DNA of 64,000 bases from an uncultured Bacteroidales bacterium. GTDB taxonomy: Bacteria > Bacteroidota > Bacteroidia > Bacteroidales > WCHB1-69. This document shows positions 32,015 through 42,150 of the stretch, piece by piece. Under the pieces are notes generated by a model. It was not told the origin of the DNA, did not search any database, and worked only from the letters and a program-made list of their open reading frames with translations. The DNA lies in the NCBI GenBank assembly GCA_900317715.1, contig ONHS01000007.1:1-64000 (forward strand). The letters are read 5' to 3'. The translations under genes and the position numbers were made by a program. Numbering within the stretch: position 1 is the first letter of the stretch; each line of letters starts with the position of its first letter.

Positions 32015-34612
32015 TCACTTCTTATAGAATACGAACTTCCCGTCTTCCACAGAATCCACCATGATGGTGTCGCCGGGTGCGAGTTCGTCGGAGAGGATCA
32101 GCTTCGAGAGCTCGTTCATGATCTGCTTTTGGATAACCCGTTTCAGCGGTCTTGCGCCGAACATCGGGTCGTAGCCCAAATCGGCCAAGAGTTTCATCGC
32201 GTAGTCGCTGAACTCGATATTCAGATTCTTTTGCTCCAACAGCTTGCGCAAATTGTTGAGTTGCAAGTTGATAATGTCCTTGATTTCGCGTTTCGACAGC
32301 GGCTGGAACATCACGATTTCATCGATACGGTTCAGGAACTCGGGTTTTAACGTCTTCTTCAACAGCTCGTTCAATTCCGCTTTCGTTTTACGGAAGATTT
32401 CCTCCTCAGACTGTCCATTCGGGTTGGAGTAGTTCTCTTGGATGATGTTCGAACCAAGGTTGGAGGTCATGATGATGATGGTGTTCTTGAAGTCTGCCAC
32501 CCTACCCTTGTTGTCGGTAAGCCGTCCGTCATCCAACACTTGCAATAGCACGTTGAAGACATCCGGATGGGCTTTCTCGATTTCGTCGAACAAGATCACG
32601 GAGTACGGTTTCCGACGCACCTTTTCGGTGAGTTGACCGCCTTCATCGTAGCCCACATATCCGGGAGGCGAACCGATGAGTCGGGAGACAGAGTAGGATT
32701 CCTGGAATTCGCTCATGTCGAACCGCGTCATAGCCTCCTCCGTATTGAACAGATACTCAGCTAAAGCTTTGGCCAACTCGGTCTTACCTACGCCCGTGGT
32801 GCCCATGAAGATGAACGATCCCAAAGGTCTGCGCGCATCTTGCAGGCCCGCACGGCTCCGACGGATAGCATCGGAGACAGCCTCGATAGCCTCGTCCTGA
32901 CCGATGACCCGTTTGTGCAGTTCCTCCTCCAAATGCAGCAGTTTCGATTTCTCGCTCTGCATCATCTTGTTGACAGGGATGCCGGTCCAACGCGCCACCA
33001 CTTCGGCGATGTCGTCAGCGGTGACCTTCTCGTCAATCAAAGCATTGTCGCCCTGCAATTCTTCCAATTCGCCCTGCAACTTCACGATCTTATCCTCATC
33101 ACTCTTGATGAGTCCGTAACGCAGTTCGGCCACACGACCGTAGTTACCCTGACGCTCCTGTTCAGCAGCCTCGAGCTTGTAGGCCTCGATTTCATCCTTG
33201 CAGTGCTGGATTTGGTCCATAATCTCCTTTTCGCTGCGCCATTTTGTCGAAAGAGCGTTGCATTTTTCTTGCAATTCGGCAATTGTTTTGCTCAATTGCG
33301 CCACTTTTGCCTCGTCCTTTTCGATTTTCAACGCCTCGCGCTCGATTTCCAACTGGGAGATACGGTGTTGGACATCGTCTAACTCCTCAGGCACGGAGTT
33401 GATTTCGAGTTTCAGCTTGGCAGCAGCTTCGTCGATTAAGTCGATGGCTTTGTCGGGGAGGAAACGGTCGCCGATGTAACGTTGCGACAGTTCCACAGCC
33501 GCGATGATGGCCTCGTCCATGATCTTCACCTGATGGTGGTTCTCATAGCGTTCCTTCAAGCCACGAAGAATGGAGATAGCACTATATTTGTCTGGTTCTT
33601 CGATTTTTACGGGTTGGAAACGACGCTCCAAAGCCTTGTCTTTCTCAAAGTACTTCTGGTACTCATCGAGGGTCGTTGCGCCGATGGAGCGCAGTTCACC
33701 ACGCGCCAAAGCGGGTTTCAGGATGTTGGCGGCATCCATAGCTCCTTCGCCCGATGCGCCTGCCCCCACGAGGGTGTGGATCTCATCAATGAAGAGGATG
33801 ATTTCGCCGTTAGACTCGATCACCTCGTTGACGACGCTCTTCAGACGTTCCTCGAACTCGCCTTTGTACTTGGCGCCGGCGATGAGGGCACCCATGTCGA
33901 GGGAGAACAACTTCTTGGTTTTCAAGTTTTCCGGAACATCACCGCTGACCAAACGTTGGGCCAAGCCCTCCGCGATAGCCGTCTTACCGACACCGGCCTC
34001 ACCGATCAAAATCGGGTTGTTCTTCGTACGGCGTGAAAGAATCTGCAGCACACGTCTTATCTCTTCATCACGACCGATCACAGGGTCGAGTTTGCCTTTG
34101 CGGGCCATTTCGTTGAGATTCTTGGCGTATTTGTTCAACGCATTCAACGTTTCCTCTGAGTTTTCGCCGGTTACCTTCTTTCCGTTATGGAGTTCGGCGA
34201 TAGCCGCTTTCAGGCTCTTTTCGGTGATGCCCGCGTCCTTCAGCATCTGCGCCGCCTGACCGCCGGCCATGAAGATACCGTAGAGCAGATGCTCCAAGGC
34301 CATGTACTCGTCGCCGGAAGCGTCGCAGAACATGGCGGCCTTCTGCATGGCGGTCTGGGTGGTGCCGCCGAGGTAGATTTCGTTGCCGCTGCTCTTGGGC
34401 AGACGGTTGATTTCGCGCTCCACGGCCTGTTTGAGCGTTTGAGGGTTACACGATTGTTTCTTCAGCAAAAAGGGGATCACGTTGTCATCCGTGTCAAGCA
34501 TAGCTTTGAGGATGTGCAGGGTGTCCACCTGCTGGTTTTGATTGCGCGCCGCCAACATCTGGGCATTGCCAATCACTTCTTGGGTTTTGATTGTTAAATT
34601 ATTCGGATTCAT
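32015..34612 (-). CDS. clpB: ATP-dependent disaggregase ClpB
   Basis: 865-residue Hsp100 chaperone that pulls proteins out of aggregates with DnaK. Order: Clp N domain (1-150; [16 protein letters not shown]), AAA-1 with Walker [10 protein letters not shown] (about 205-213) and Walker [11 protein letters not shown], the ClpB middle coiled coil (about 400-530), AAA-2 with Walker [10 protein letters not shown] (about 605) and [15 protein letters not shown], and the C-terminal D2-small domain. No IGF/L ClpP-binding loop is expected in ClpB. Length is normal. Promoter at 34732-34739; I saw no CIRCE element. Chromosomal housekeeping gene. Confidence 0.97.
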   Translation of the reverse strand: MNPNNLTIKTQEVIGNAQMLAARNQNQQVDTLHILKAMLDTDDNVIPFLLKKQSCNPQTLKQAVEREINRLPKSSGNEIYLGGTTQTAMQKAAMFCDASGDEYMALEHLLYGIFMAGGQAAQMLKDAGITEKSLKAAIAELHNGKKVTGENSEETLNALNKYAKNLNEMARKGKLDPVIGRDEEIRRVLQILSRRTKNNPILIGEAGVGKTAIAEGLAQRLVSGDVPENLKTKKLFSLDMGALIAGAKYKGEFEERLKSVVNEVIESNGEIILFIDEIHTLVGAGASGEGAMDAANILKPALARGELRSIGATTLDEYQKYFEKDKALERRFQPVKIEEPDKYSAISILRGLKERYENHHQVKIMDEAIIAAVELSQRYIGDRFLPDKAIDLIDEAAAKLKLEINSVPEELDDVQHRISQLEIEREALKIEKDEAKVAQLSKTIAELQEKCNALSTKWRSEKEIMDQIQHCKDEIEAYKLEAAEQERQGNYGRVAELRYGLIKSDEDKIVKLQGELEELQGDNALIDEKVTADDIAEVVARWTGIPVNKMMQSEKSKLLHLEEELHKRVIGQDEAIEAVSDAIRRSRAGLQDARRPLGSFIFMGTTGVGKTELAKALAEYLFNTEEAMTRFDMSEFQESYSVSRLIGSPPGYVGYDEGGQLTEKVRRKPYSVILFDEIEKAHPDVFNVLLQVLDDGRLTDNKGRVADFKNTIIIMTSNLGSNIIQENYSNPNGQSEEEIFRKTKAELNELLKKTLKPEFLNRIDEIVMFQPLSKREIKDIINLQLNNLRKLLEQKNLNIEFSDYAMKLLADLGYDPMFGARPLKRVIQKQIMNELSKLILSDELAPGDTIMVDSVEDGKFVFYKK

Positions 34613-34639
34613 ATTTTTTTCGGTTTAAGGGTTATTGAA

Positions 34640-34720
34640 ATTTAAGATTGACGTATGACGTAAGACTTATGACGTATGACTTTGAGGTATTCACACGTCA
34701 TGCGTCCAACGTCATACGTC
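34640..34720. repeat. Inverted pair of TGACGTR heptad tracts
   Basis: TGACGTATGACGTAAGAC-type units on the left are answered by GTCATGCGTCCAACGTCATACGTC units on the right, so the region can fold into a long imperfect hairpin. It lies between the divergently read tract of prmC and the clpB leader. About 50 further bases up to 34825 are CAAGTTCTAAGTTCC-like heptads. Confidence 0.75.
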
Positions 34721-34731
34721 TAACATCAATG

Positions 34732-34739
34732 CAAAGATA
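34732..34739 (-). promoter_or_regulatory. -7 box of clpB (TATCTTTG)
   Basis: The minus strand reads TATCTTTG about 120 bases upstream of the clpB start; the leader between them contains the heptad hairpin at 34640-34720. Confidence 0.45.
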
Positions 34740-34825
34740 TTGCCAATTGGAAACAACTGACAAAATGGCAGAACAGCAAGTTTCAAGTGTCAACTTGGAA
34801 CCTGGAACTTAGAACTTGGAACAAA

Positions 34826-35680
34826 TTATAGTCTTGCGGCGGATATCATGCGGGGTTGGCCGTTGATGTCACGGAATGATTGTACTGCCAAGAACCCGAA
34901 CGATTGGAGCATTTCGGCAAGTTCTTCGTGGAAATCGTGGTAGGTCTCCACGTATAGGCGTCCGCCGGGGGCGAGTGTGCGCTGCGCAAGGCGGGCGAGG
35001 GCGCGGTAACACCACAGTTTGTCGTCGTCGGGGACGAACAGCGCGGTTTCCGGCTCGTAATCGGTCACGTTTTTGTGCAGGGTTGCGCGGTCGGAAGCGG
35101 GAATGTAGGGCGGATTGCTGACGATGACATCGAAGCGCGTCTCCCCGAAGGGCAAATGCTCCACATCGGCCATGTCATGACGGGCGAAGGTCACCCCTAC
35201 CCCGTTGCATTCGGCGTTCTCGCGGGCCACCGCCAAGGCATCCTCGGAGATGTCAGTAGCGAAAACCTCTACGTCGGGCAGCATTTTAGCCAAAGAAATT
35301 GCAATGCAGCCGCTGCCCGTGCCGACATCCCAAATCCTGACCTTTTGACCCTCGTACTGTTGTACCACCCGCTGCACCAACTCTTCCGTCTCGGGGCGCG
35401 GAATCAACACCGCCGGCGAAACCTTGAACGACAGTCCGTAAAACTCCGTCTCGCCCAGCACGTACTGCAGCGGACAGCCTTCGGCGAGCCGTTCCATGTC
35501 GCGTCGGATAGCTGGCATCAGCGTTTCATCCACGGGTTCATTCCCGCGCAACGCCAGCTCGTAGCGCTCCATCCTCATCCGCGCACACACATACCACGAA
35601 GCCACCGCAGCCGCTTCACGAGGGTCGTAGAGCGGCTGCAAAGATTGGGTGATATCGTTAGTTAATTGCTTAATCGTCAT
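34826..35680 (-). CDS. prmC: PrmC, release-factor glutamine methyltransferase
   Basis: 284 residues. Methylates the GGQ glutamine of RF1/RF2 with SAM. N-terminal helical domain (1-90) with CPLQYVLGETEFYGLSF, then the SAM fold: IPRPETEELV, VWDVGTGSGCIAI (written IWDVGTGSGCIAI, about 112-124), and the catalytic NPPYIP (about 185). Normal length. Transcribed towards clpB; the spacer carries repeats instead of a classical terminator. Confidence 0.95.
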   Translation of the reverse strand: MTIKQLTNDITQSLQPLYDPREAAAVASWYVCARMRMERYELALRGNEPVDETLMPAIRRDMERLAEGCPLQYVLGETEFYGLSFKVSPAVLIPRPETEELVQRVVQQYEGQKVRIWDVGTGSGCIAISLAKMLPDVEVFATDISEDALAVARENAECNGVGVTFARHDMADVEHLPFGETRFDVIVSNPPYIPASDRATLHKNVTDYEPETALFVPDDDKLWCYRALARLAQRTLAPGGRLYVETYHDFHEELAEMLQSFGFLAVQSFRDINGQPRMISAARL

Positions 35681-35696
35681 TGTGTTGGGATAGTTT

Positions 35697-35850
35697 TGTG
35701 ACGTGTGACATGTGACTTATGATTTATGATTTGTGACTTGTGATTTATGATAGTCTCCAACATCCAACATCAAACATCAAACATCATACATCAAACATCA
35801 TACATCATACATCATACATCATACATCATACGTCATACGTCTAACGTCTA
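35697..35850 (-). repeat. TGACGTATGATGTATGATG heptad tract after the DoxX-like gene
   Basis: On the minus strand the tract begins at the stop of the gene ending at 35848 (GTAAGACGTTAGACG) and passes through TGACGTA, TGATGTA and TGATGTT units for about 150 bases; near 35700-35760 the units are inverted TGTGACT/TGATTTA. It fills the space up to the prmC start. Confidence 0.85.
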
Positions 35851-37023
35851 ACGTCTTACTTCCTCCGGAAAGTCTCTCCACGCCCATTTCTCCTTCACCA
35901 CGCCTTTGTTGATGACCATGATGCCGGGGTTGGAGCGCATGGCGTCGCGGACCATGAAGGGACCGTGGACGGGATCGATCGGGTTGTAATAGACAGGGAA
36001 CTCAATGCCGTATTTCTTCACAAATTCGGCAATTTCCTCTTCCGAAGAGTTGGTGATGGCCACGAAGTCAACACCGTTTTCTTCGCAGGCTTTGGCGAGC
36101 GTCATGGCTTTCTGCATACCCTTCTCCTTCGCCTCGCTCAAATCGTGTACGTATAATATATAGGTATCGCTCTCTTTGTCGGTGGCGAAGTAATCGGGCG
36201 CGTGGTCGGCACCGCTCTCGTCCAGCATGTTGAAACCATCAATCTTGGCTTTCACCTCTTCCTTGATGATTTTGTCCTCGCGATCCACATACTCATTGTT
36301 CTCGTAAAATGAATCATCTTGCGTCATCAGCTCGTCTTGCGTGAGTCTGACCTCCTCGCCAGTGGCATTGTTCTTATAAATGAACACAACCTCCTTTTGC
36401 GCGGGTTGCGCCACGAACACAGAGACATCCTTGCCCTTCTTCCAGTCACTCTTGCCGATGAACGGAAGATGATGGATAACGTAGAGCTGGAAGCAGACCG
36501 AGATGACAGCAAACAACACGACGCAGAGCCACTGCCCGAGCTCTGTCAGTCGGCAATCCTTGATCTTCTTGCGGTTGAAGAATACGATCAAGGTCGGTAT
36601 GATAAAGCCCACGTTCTTGAGGAAAGTGGCCTTGTTGGACATCTCAATCACATCGCCGAAGCAGCCGCAATCCTTCACCACTCCGAAATAGTGGATGCCA
36701 TTGACCTCCATGTATTCCGCAATCGCCAACCAAAGGGTCAGGAAGAAGAAGAAAGTCATGAACAGAAGGTAGCCCCAAGCTGCCCACTGCACTTTCACGC
36801 GCAGGAGCAACATGCAGCCCAGCACGAACTCGCACATGATGGCCACCACCGCCGCAAACAAGGCCAGTGGATGGAGGAAGCCTATGTGGAAGGAGACGAA
36901 GTAGTCGTTCATCGTCACCCCGAAGCCCACCGGGTCTATTGCTTTTGTAAAACTGGAAAAGATAAACAAGCACCCCAAAAGGATGCGGATAATTTTCAGC
37001 CAGATAGGTTCTTTTTTTGCCAT
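35848..37023 (-). CDS. DoxX-like membrane protein with thioredoxin-like C-terminus (BT_3928 family)
   Basis: 391 residues from the ATG at 37023 (MAKKEPIWLKIIRILLG); the upstream extension is encoded by the repeat tract and is not protein-like. Residues 10-190 hold five or six TM helices of DoxX type, with CGCFGDV (a CxCFG motif shared with MauE/DoxX-like proteins) around residue 120. The soluble C-terminal half (about 200-391) looks thioredoxin-like (FVAITNSSEEEIAEFVKKYG, SNPGIMVINKGVV) without a CxxC pair. In Bacteroidota this family sits beside DUF1599 genes, as here. Role probably redox-related, unproven. Confidence 0.82.
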   Translation of the reverse strand: MAKKEPIWLKIIRILLGCLFIFSSFTKAIDPVGFGVTMNDYFVSFHIGFLHPLALFAAVVAIMCEFVLGCMLLLRVKVQWAAWGYLLFMTFFFFLTLWLAIAEYMEVNGIHYFGVVKDCGCFGDVIEMSNKATFLKNVGFIIPTLIVFFNRKKIKDCRLTELGQWLCVVLFAVISVCFQLYVIHHLPFIGKSDWKKGKDVSVFVAQPAQKEVVFIYKNNATGEEVRLTQDELMTQDDSFYENNEYVDREDKIIKEEVKAKIDGFNMLDESGADHAPDYFATDKESDTYILYVHDLSEAKEKGMQKAMTLAKACEENGVDFVAITNSSEEEIAEFVKKYGIEFPVYYNPIDPVHGPFMVRDAMRSNPGIMVINKGVVKEKWAWRDFPEEVRR

Positions 37024-37024
37024 A

Positions 37025-37107
37025 ATAATCTTGACGTTTGACGTTTGACGTATGACGCATGACACATGACGTATGACATCCAACGTCACACGTCATAAGT
37101 CATACGT
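37025..37107. repeat. TGACGTR heptad tract with inverted halves
   Basis: On the minus strand the stop codon TAG of the DUF1599 gene opens TAGACGTATGACTTATGACG, followed after GTTGGATG by the opposite orientation (TCATACGTCATGTGTCATG). The two halves can pair as an imperfect hairpin, a possible terminator or attenuator in the spacer before the DoxX-like gene. Confidence 0.75.
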
Positions 37108-37665
37108 CTAAATTTCTTTCTCAACAACAAGTCGAATCAAACAAAACATTGAATAGTTGATCATATCGTAATAGTTCGCGTCGAGGCCTTCGGAGACGAG
37201 GGTGTTGCCATGGTGGTCTTCGATGGACTTGGTGCGGAATATCTTCATGAGGATGATGTCGGCGATGGAACTGATGCGCATCTGTCGCCATGCCTCGCCG
37301 TAGTCGTGGTTCTTGTTCATCATCAGGTCTTTGGCCGCGTGGATGTACTTGTCGTAGAGTTCGGTCACGGTCTTCACGTCCATATCGACCTCCTCCTGCG
37401 AGTTGGCCACGCCCACTTCCAGCTGGATGAGGGCCATCACGCAGTAGTTGACAATGCCCACGAATTCGGGGATGATACCCTCGGCCACCTTCGCCTCTCC
37501 CTTCTCCTGGATGCTGCGGATACGGTTGGCCTTGATGTAAATCTGGTCGGTGAGCGACGGCAAACGCAAGATGCGCCACGCCGTGCCGTAATCAATCGCC
37601 TTCTTGCAGAAAATATCCCGGCAATAGGCAATCACCTCGTCATATTGTTTGGAAGTATCAGCCAT
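37108..37665 (-). CDS. DUF1599 protein
   Basis: 185 residues, all-helical, composed of two similar halves: AIDYGTAWRILRLPSLTDQI...IKANRIRSIQE and HDYGEAWRQMRISSIADIIL...IFRTKSIED. The internal duplication and the D-Y-G-x-A-W-R repeats are the DUF1599 signature; the fold is reminiscent of MazG-like nucleotide-binding helices, but the function is unknown. Its start codon shares one base with the stop of the C25 protease gene. Confidence 0.9.
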   Translation of the reverse strand: MADTSKQYDEVIAYCRDIFCKKAIDYGTAWRILRLPSLTDQIYIKANRIRSIQEKGEAKVAEGIIPEFVGIVNYCVMALIQLEVGVANSQEEVDMDVKTVTELYDKYIHAAKDLMMNKNHDYGEAWRQMRISSIADIILMKIFRTKSIEDHHGNTLVSEGLDANYYDMINYSMFCLIRLVVEKEI

Positions 37666-40600
37666 TATTTCTTGATCACTTTGAAATTACGTGTTTGATT
37701 GTTGCCAAAGGTCACCTGCAAAAGGTAAATGCCCGTCGGTACATCGTTCATACTCACCTCATAGCGGAAATCGCCATTGGCATTCATCGTCTTCACCATC
37801 CGACCGTTAATGTCTAAGAGGGCAACCTTTCCAATAGGCTCTTCGCTTTCCACGTTCACCCACTGGGTGGCCGGGTTCGGATAGACGGAAGTGCGGATTT
37901 CCGTATAGGCATGCACGCTCACGTCGTCATTCACATCCTCAATCACAGCGACACTGTTGCAAGGCAGGACAACGTCATCCACATATGCACAGTCCTGACC
38001 GCCAGTAGTACTGTAATCTTTCTCGTAAGAAAAAACGATGGTATGATTGCCAGCAGGAACATCAACGGCAACCTGAGTCCAATCATCATCACCAGAAGCT
38101 TCATCTTTCTTAACATTATCTATGTAAAGATAGAAGAAATCATAACCCTGCTCGCTACTCACCTTTCGATAATAGGAAAGAGTGGCGGTTTCCGGCGTAG
38201 AAACAGAGATTTGCATGCGGGATCTCTGACTGTTAGGAAGATTTCGAGCGGAACGAGCGGAGAAATCACCGGAATGTGCCGCTTGTGAGGTCGCTATCCA
38301 CGAATAATTATTCATCGTCCAGTCTAAATGCGTGAAATCACCGCTTTCAAAATTGTCGAACGGAACACCCACCAAGATGGTGATCGTGTCTATTTTATGC
38401 TCATTCCCGTATGTGGTGTGATAATACAAGTTCACCTTTGAACGTTCAGGAACCGTATCGGCAATCTCCACTTGGAAGGTTCTGACAGAGGTTTGGTTGG
38501 GAGCAAGGCCAGAAATGGAAGAGGGATCTGTAACCACCTTAACACCAGAATAATTACAGGTCAAATCCACATTGCCATTAGCCACAGCGACATGACCTAC
38601 ATTCCGGTTATTGAACTCAAAGGTAACTTCATCTCCAGATGCGAAAGTACTGACCTGAACATCATCCACCTTCGCGGAATAATCCGTCATTCTCACGTCG
38701 GGCAATACCACTCTGACATTCACATCACGCGTGATAGTGGTATTATTCCAATGAACATTCAACACGAAGGGCAATGTCGCATAGTCCTTAGACGGGGGCA
38801 TCACGAAAGAGAATGCGTTGTTACGGTTCTCTACGCTCTCCACGCTAATCGCTCCCACAAAGACAGAATCCTGCAACATGGTGAGGGGCTCGTTAGGGGT
38901 CAAAGTGGCATAGACACCCGATGCGGCCGTGACACCCACATTGGAAAGACTGAGGTTGAAATACACGGTGTTGCCCGCTTGGAAGTTGGTGTTTTCCGCT
39001 ACAGACACTGACACTGGCACAACATACGGACCATCCGGCGAAATCATGGTCACATTCATGAAGAATGGCACTCTGTTCTGAGCCAACACAACGAGCTCGC
39101 ATTGTCCCACATTCATACCTTGCGGAAGGCTTAAGGTCGCATTGCCGTCTGCATCGGCGAAAGTAGCCGCCAAATACTCATTATTCTGAGTCAAAGCCAC
39201 ATACGCGTATGGAGGCAACAAAGAGACCGCGTAGGTCGAATCCCCCACACGAATCACCTGACTGGCCTCTACATCCATCGTTTCAGGAATGCCGAGGAAG
39301 ATTCTCACGGAGGGATCGCCGAAGCAGTGATAAATCTCCCAATAATACTTTTTCAGACTGGAAGAGGTGGCCTGCACCGTCATGTTACCGGCCGTCATCA
39401 TGCCGCTGATCGTGGAAACCCAAGCGTTGTAATTCTCATTATGCTGGTGGAACAGTTTGTCGTAAGCCCCAAGAGCGCTGGCTGAATAAGTGGGATTGGC
39501 GGTGATGTTGCTGCGATAACCGACAGCCCAGTAGAAGTCCTCGCCCCAGTAGCTATTGTTGGAAGCGCCGATATAGCCCATAGCGCCCTTCTTCTCCGCA
39601 CGCAAAAGCGCTTCGCCGAAACACTCGGAGGTCTTGAAATTACCGGATTGACAGCAGTTACCAATCATCAATCCGTATTTGTCGGTATTTTGGAGTTGCG
39701 CCACCTGCGAAACCGTGAAGGAAGGATCTGCCCAGCTGGTCTCGCTGCCGTGCGCCGTATAGTTCACCAAACCGGCACCTGCACTCACTTCTGAACGGAT
39801 TTGTGCGGCCTGTGAGGAACAATTATACATGTGAGCCATCACATTGGTGTAATTGTGCTCAGGATTGTCGGTTTTGACATAATTGTTTTTGATGTAATTG
39901 ACCTGACCATCGGCGTGGACAGGACCATAGTTTTGGTCGGTACCTGCAATCAACACAGCATTGCCAAGATAGGAGGGATCCGGCATTGAATATTGCTCAT
40001 ACATCATGATCTTCTCGATCTGATTGGAGAGTTGCTGGTTGTTCGTGGCGGAAAGTCTGCCATAATAACAGTCGGGGATGTAGTCACTGTTATCAGCCGT
40101 GGCGTAATAGAGGTCGGTAATGTGGTTTTCGCCCGATACCTCTGTCGAAAATGCGGGAAGTTGCTCCCGGTCACCCAAGAAAAGCAAATAGGTCGGGGCA
40201 GGATTATCGGCCGTCGCGTTGTTGAAATGCGAACGGATGTAGCTTTGAATGGAAGTCGTGGTGGTGCCCACTTGAGGATTGTTGGTGAAGACCAGTTCCA
40301 CAAGATAGCCCAATCGCTTTTTCCAAGCCACGAATGCAGCCAAATCATCATTGTTCTCGAACATAGAGTTACCGATAATCAAATATTTGATCGGAACGCC
40401 GGAGAACTCACTGCGAGTTGCCTGCATCTTATTTATAACCAGATTTTTATCCAAACCGAAGAGAGGTGATGCATGTTGTTGTAAAGCGTAGGTCTGCGCC
40501 ATATCCGCATTGGCGAAAGTAAATTCCACATCAATACGGGTATAGATTCTAACGATTTGGCTAACAGGATTATACTGTATCGGCGCCACATGGACCGTGG

Positions 40601-41072
40601 CCAAGGCAGCACTTCTCTGCACACCCGCTTTTTCCACGCTCACCAGCGGCAGAGCGTAGAATGCGTTGGTGTTATAAATATCTCTGTTATAGACAAAATC
40701 CGGATTGGGTTGACTCTTGGCAGCGGAAATCTGCACGGGGAAAAGGGGATGGTGGATGCCCAACGCACTGGCGTTGTAATCCACATATTCCGCATTCACC
40801 ACATTAATAATGACAGAGTCGCATACAGGGATTTCCAACATGCGGGCAAACTGCGGCAGTTGCGGCGCACCCGGCACGTAGGAAGAACCGTAATCAGGCA
40901 ACGTCACCAACGTGAAATCGCCCTCTGGGATAGAAATATCCTGCACTTCAAGCTCACCAGGAGTGAAAGTGACGGATACTTTCTGATAATTGTTCTGATT
41001 CAATCTGTAACCTTGGCCAAAAACCACTTGTGCTAAACAAATGATAGCCATCAAGAAAGACAATCTTTTCAT
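37665..41072 (-). CDS. Gingipain-family C25 cysteine protease with T9SS sorting domain
   Basis: 1135 residues from ATG at 41072, which gives a clean signal peptide (MKRLSFLMAIICLAQVVF then GQ). An N-terminal propeptide-like part (about 25-215) precedes the C25 caspase-like domain (about 225-600), with catalytic His in NYTAHGSETSW (H441) and Cys in GNCCQSGNF (C474); the 33-residue His-Cys spacing equals that of RgpB. After it come Ig-like and CARDB-like beta domains (620-900), a MAM/jelly-roll domain (FDNFESGDFTHLDW..., 915-1040) and a type A T9SS domain (VYPNPATQWVNVESEE, GIYLLQVTFGNN, KVIKK). It should be a surface protease supplying peptides. Own divergent promoter with the agmatinase. Confidence 0.92.
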   Translation of the reverse strand: MKRLSFLMAIICLAQVVFGQGYRLNQNNYQKVSVTFTPGELEVQDISIPEGDFTLVTLPDYGSSYVPGAPQLPQFARMLEIPVCDSVIINVVNAEYVDYNASALGIHHPLFPVQISAAKSQPNPDFVYNRDIYNTNAFYALPLVSVEKAGVQRSAALATVHVAPIQYNPVSQIVRIYTRIDVEFTFANADMAQTYALQQHASPLFGLDKNLVINKMQATRSEFSGVPIKYLIIGNSMFENNDDLAAFVAWKKRLGYLVELVFTNNPQVGTTTTSIQSYIRSHFNNATADNPAPTYLLFLGDREQLPAFSTEVSGENHITDLYYATADNSDYIPDCYYGRLSATNNQQLSNQIEKIMMYEQYSMPDPSYLGNAVLIAGTDQNYGPVHADGQVNYIKNNYVKTDNPEHNYTNVMAHMYNCSSQAAQIRSEVSAGAGLVNYTAHGSETSWADPSFTVSQVAQLQNTDKYGLMIGNCCQSGNFKTSECFGEALLRAEKKGAMGYIGASNNSYWGEDFYWAVGYRSNITANPTYSASALGAYDKLFHQHNENYNAWVSTISGMMTAGNMTVQATSSSLKKYYWEIYHCFGDPSVRIFLGIPETMDVEASQVIRVGDSTYAVSLLPPYAYVALTQNNEYLAATFADADGNATLSLPQGMNVGQCELVVLAQNRVPFFMNVTMISPDGPYVVPVSVSVAENTNFQAGNTVYFNLSLSNVGVTAASGVYATLTPNEPLTMLQDSVFVGAISVESVENRNNAFSFVMPPSKDYATLPFVLNVHWNNTTITRDVNVRVVLPDVRMTDYSAKVDDVQVSTFASGDEVTFEFNNRNVGHVAVANGNVDLTCNYSGVKVVTDPSSISGLAPNQTSVRTFQVEIADTVPERSKVNLYYHTTYGNEHKIDTITILVGVPFDNFESGDFTHLDWTMNNYSWIATSQAAHSGDFSARSARNLPNSQRSRMQISVSTPETATLSYYRKVSSEQGYDFFYLYIDNVKKDEASGDDDWTQVAVDVPAGNHTIVFSYEKDYSTTGGQDCAYVDDVVLPCNSVAVIEDVNDDVSVHAYTEIRTSVYPNPATQWVNVESEEPIGKVALLDINGRMVKTMNANGDFRYEVSMNDVPTGIYLLQVTFGNNQTRNFKVIKK

Positions 41073-41111
41073 ACAATATCTTTTAGAAAATTTACTCAAA
41101 AAAATAACCCG

Positions 41112-41119
41112 CAAAAATA
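41112..41119 (-). promoter_or_regulatory. -7 box of the C25 protease gene (TATTTTTG)
   Basis: The minus strand reads TATTTTTG 40 bases before the start at 41072. Confidence 0.5.
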
Positions 41120-41152
41120 CATTTTATTTTCATTCCTCATTGAAGTAAATGC

Positions 41153-41160
41153 TATTTTTG
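41153..41160 (+). promoter_or_regulatory. -7 box of the agmatinase gene (TATTTTTG)
   Basis: TATTTTTG, 35 bases before the ATG at 41195. With the box at 41112-41119 it forms a compact divergent promoter pair. Confidence 0.5.
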
Positions 41161-41194
41161 CCGCGCCGTATGAGCCTTAGAAAAATTTTTGACT

Positions 41195-42055
41195 ATGATA
41201 AAGAAAATGCCTCATTTTTTAGATATGGACGACGAGCGTTACTACGAACTTGAAAATGCCCGTTACGTGATGCTGGGGGTCCCTTACGACGGGACCAGCA
41301 CTTTTGTGAAAGGTGCGGACAAAGGCCCGCAAGCCATACTAGACGCTTCTGACAGTTTGGAGCTGTATGACATTCAGTATCAGTATGAAGCGTGGTTAGC
41401 CGGCATCCACACCGACCACCACGACTACGATTTTCGCACGCCGGAAGCCATGGTCAAGTCGGTCTATAACCGTGTGAAATTCTATCTTGAAAGCGGGAAA
41501 CGCATCGTCTTAACCGGCGGAGAGCATTCGGTTTCCGTGGGCGCCATCCAGGCGATGTCGGAGGCGCACGACAACCTCTCCGTCCTGCAAATCGACGCAC
41601 ACGCCGACCTCCGCGACAGCTACCACGATTCGCCATACAACCACGCCTGTGTCATGCGCCGCGCACAGGAGTACGCCAGCGTGGTGCAAGTCGGCATCCG
41701 CAACGTCTGCAGGGACGAGCTGCCCAACGTGGTCCCCGAGAACATTTTCTACGCGCATCTCATTCACAATCAAGAAGATTGGATGGAGAAAGCCTTGCAA
41801 AGACTCACTGACAACGTCTATATCACCGTCGATTTGGACGGCTTCGACCCGTCGATATTGCCTGCCACTGGAACCCCGCTGCCCGGCGGTCTGCAATGGT
41901 ACCCCACCCTCAAATTCCTCGAAATGGTCTTCCGCAACCGCAACGTGGTCGGTTTCGATGTCGTGGAACTCTGCCCGCAACCCGACAACAAGGTGTCGGA
42001 CGTGATGGCCGCCACGTTGATCTACAAAATGATTACCCTTTGGGAGATGTTGTAG
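41195..42055 (+). CDS. speB: Agmatinase
   Basis: 286-residue ureohydrolase that converts agmatine to putrescine and urea. Manganese ligands: GGEHSVS (about 110-116), IDAHADLRD, and VDLDGFDPSILPATGTP. Substrate loop VGIRN. ATG at 41195 (MIKKMPHFLD) is chosen over a TTG 6 bases upstream; ATG at 41207 is also possible. The stop codon TAG lies in a degenerate REP-like element (42052-42079). An agmatinase reading for Bacteroidota is usual; formimidoylglutamase or guanidinobutyrase cannot be fully excluded. Confidence 0.92.
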   Translation: MIKKMPHFLDMDDERYYELENARYVMLGVPYDGTSTFVKGADKGPQAILDASDSLELYDIQYQYEAWLAGIHTDHHDYDFRTPEAMVKSVYNRVKFYLESGKRIVLTGGEHSVSVGAIQAMSEAHDNLSVLQIDAHADLRDSYHDSPYNHACVMRRAQEYASVVQVGIRNVCRDELPNVVPENIFYAHLIHNQEDWMEKALQRLTDNVYITVDLDGFDPSILPATGTPLPGGLQWYPTLKFLEMVFRNRNVVGFDVVELCPQPDNKVSDVMAATLIYKMITLWEML

Positions 42056-42079
42056 GAACGATGCGCGACCCGTCTCTAC
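42052..42079. repeat. Degenerate REP-like hairpin overlapping the agmatinase stop
   Basis: GTAGGAACGATG...CCCGTCTCTAC has the outline of the GTAGAGACG...CGTCTCTAC element found around the RAYT gene. The TAG stop of the agmatinase is bases 42053-42055 of it. Confidence 0.55.
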
Positions 42080-42109
42080 AGAAAAAAACGCACGTATTCA
42101 TTAAATATG

Positions 42110-42117
42110 TACATTTG
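42110..42117 (+). promoter_or_regulatory. -7 box of the porin gene (TACATTTG)
   Basis: TACATTTG, 34 bases before the ATG at 42151. Confidence 0.5.
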
Positions 42118-42150
42118 CAGGTTTTAAAATAGAATGGCGAAAACCTTTTA

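Noticed and set aside
36644-37096. Second frame across the DoxX-like gene start
   Set aside because: Its N-terminus is encoded by the heptad tract and the rest is out of frame with the conserved DoxX-like protein.
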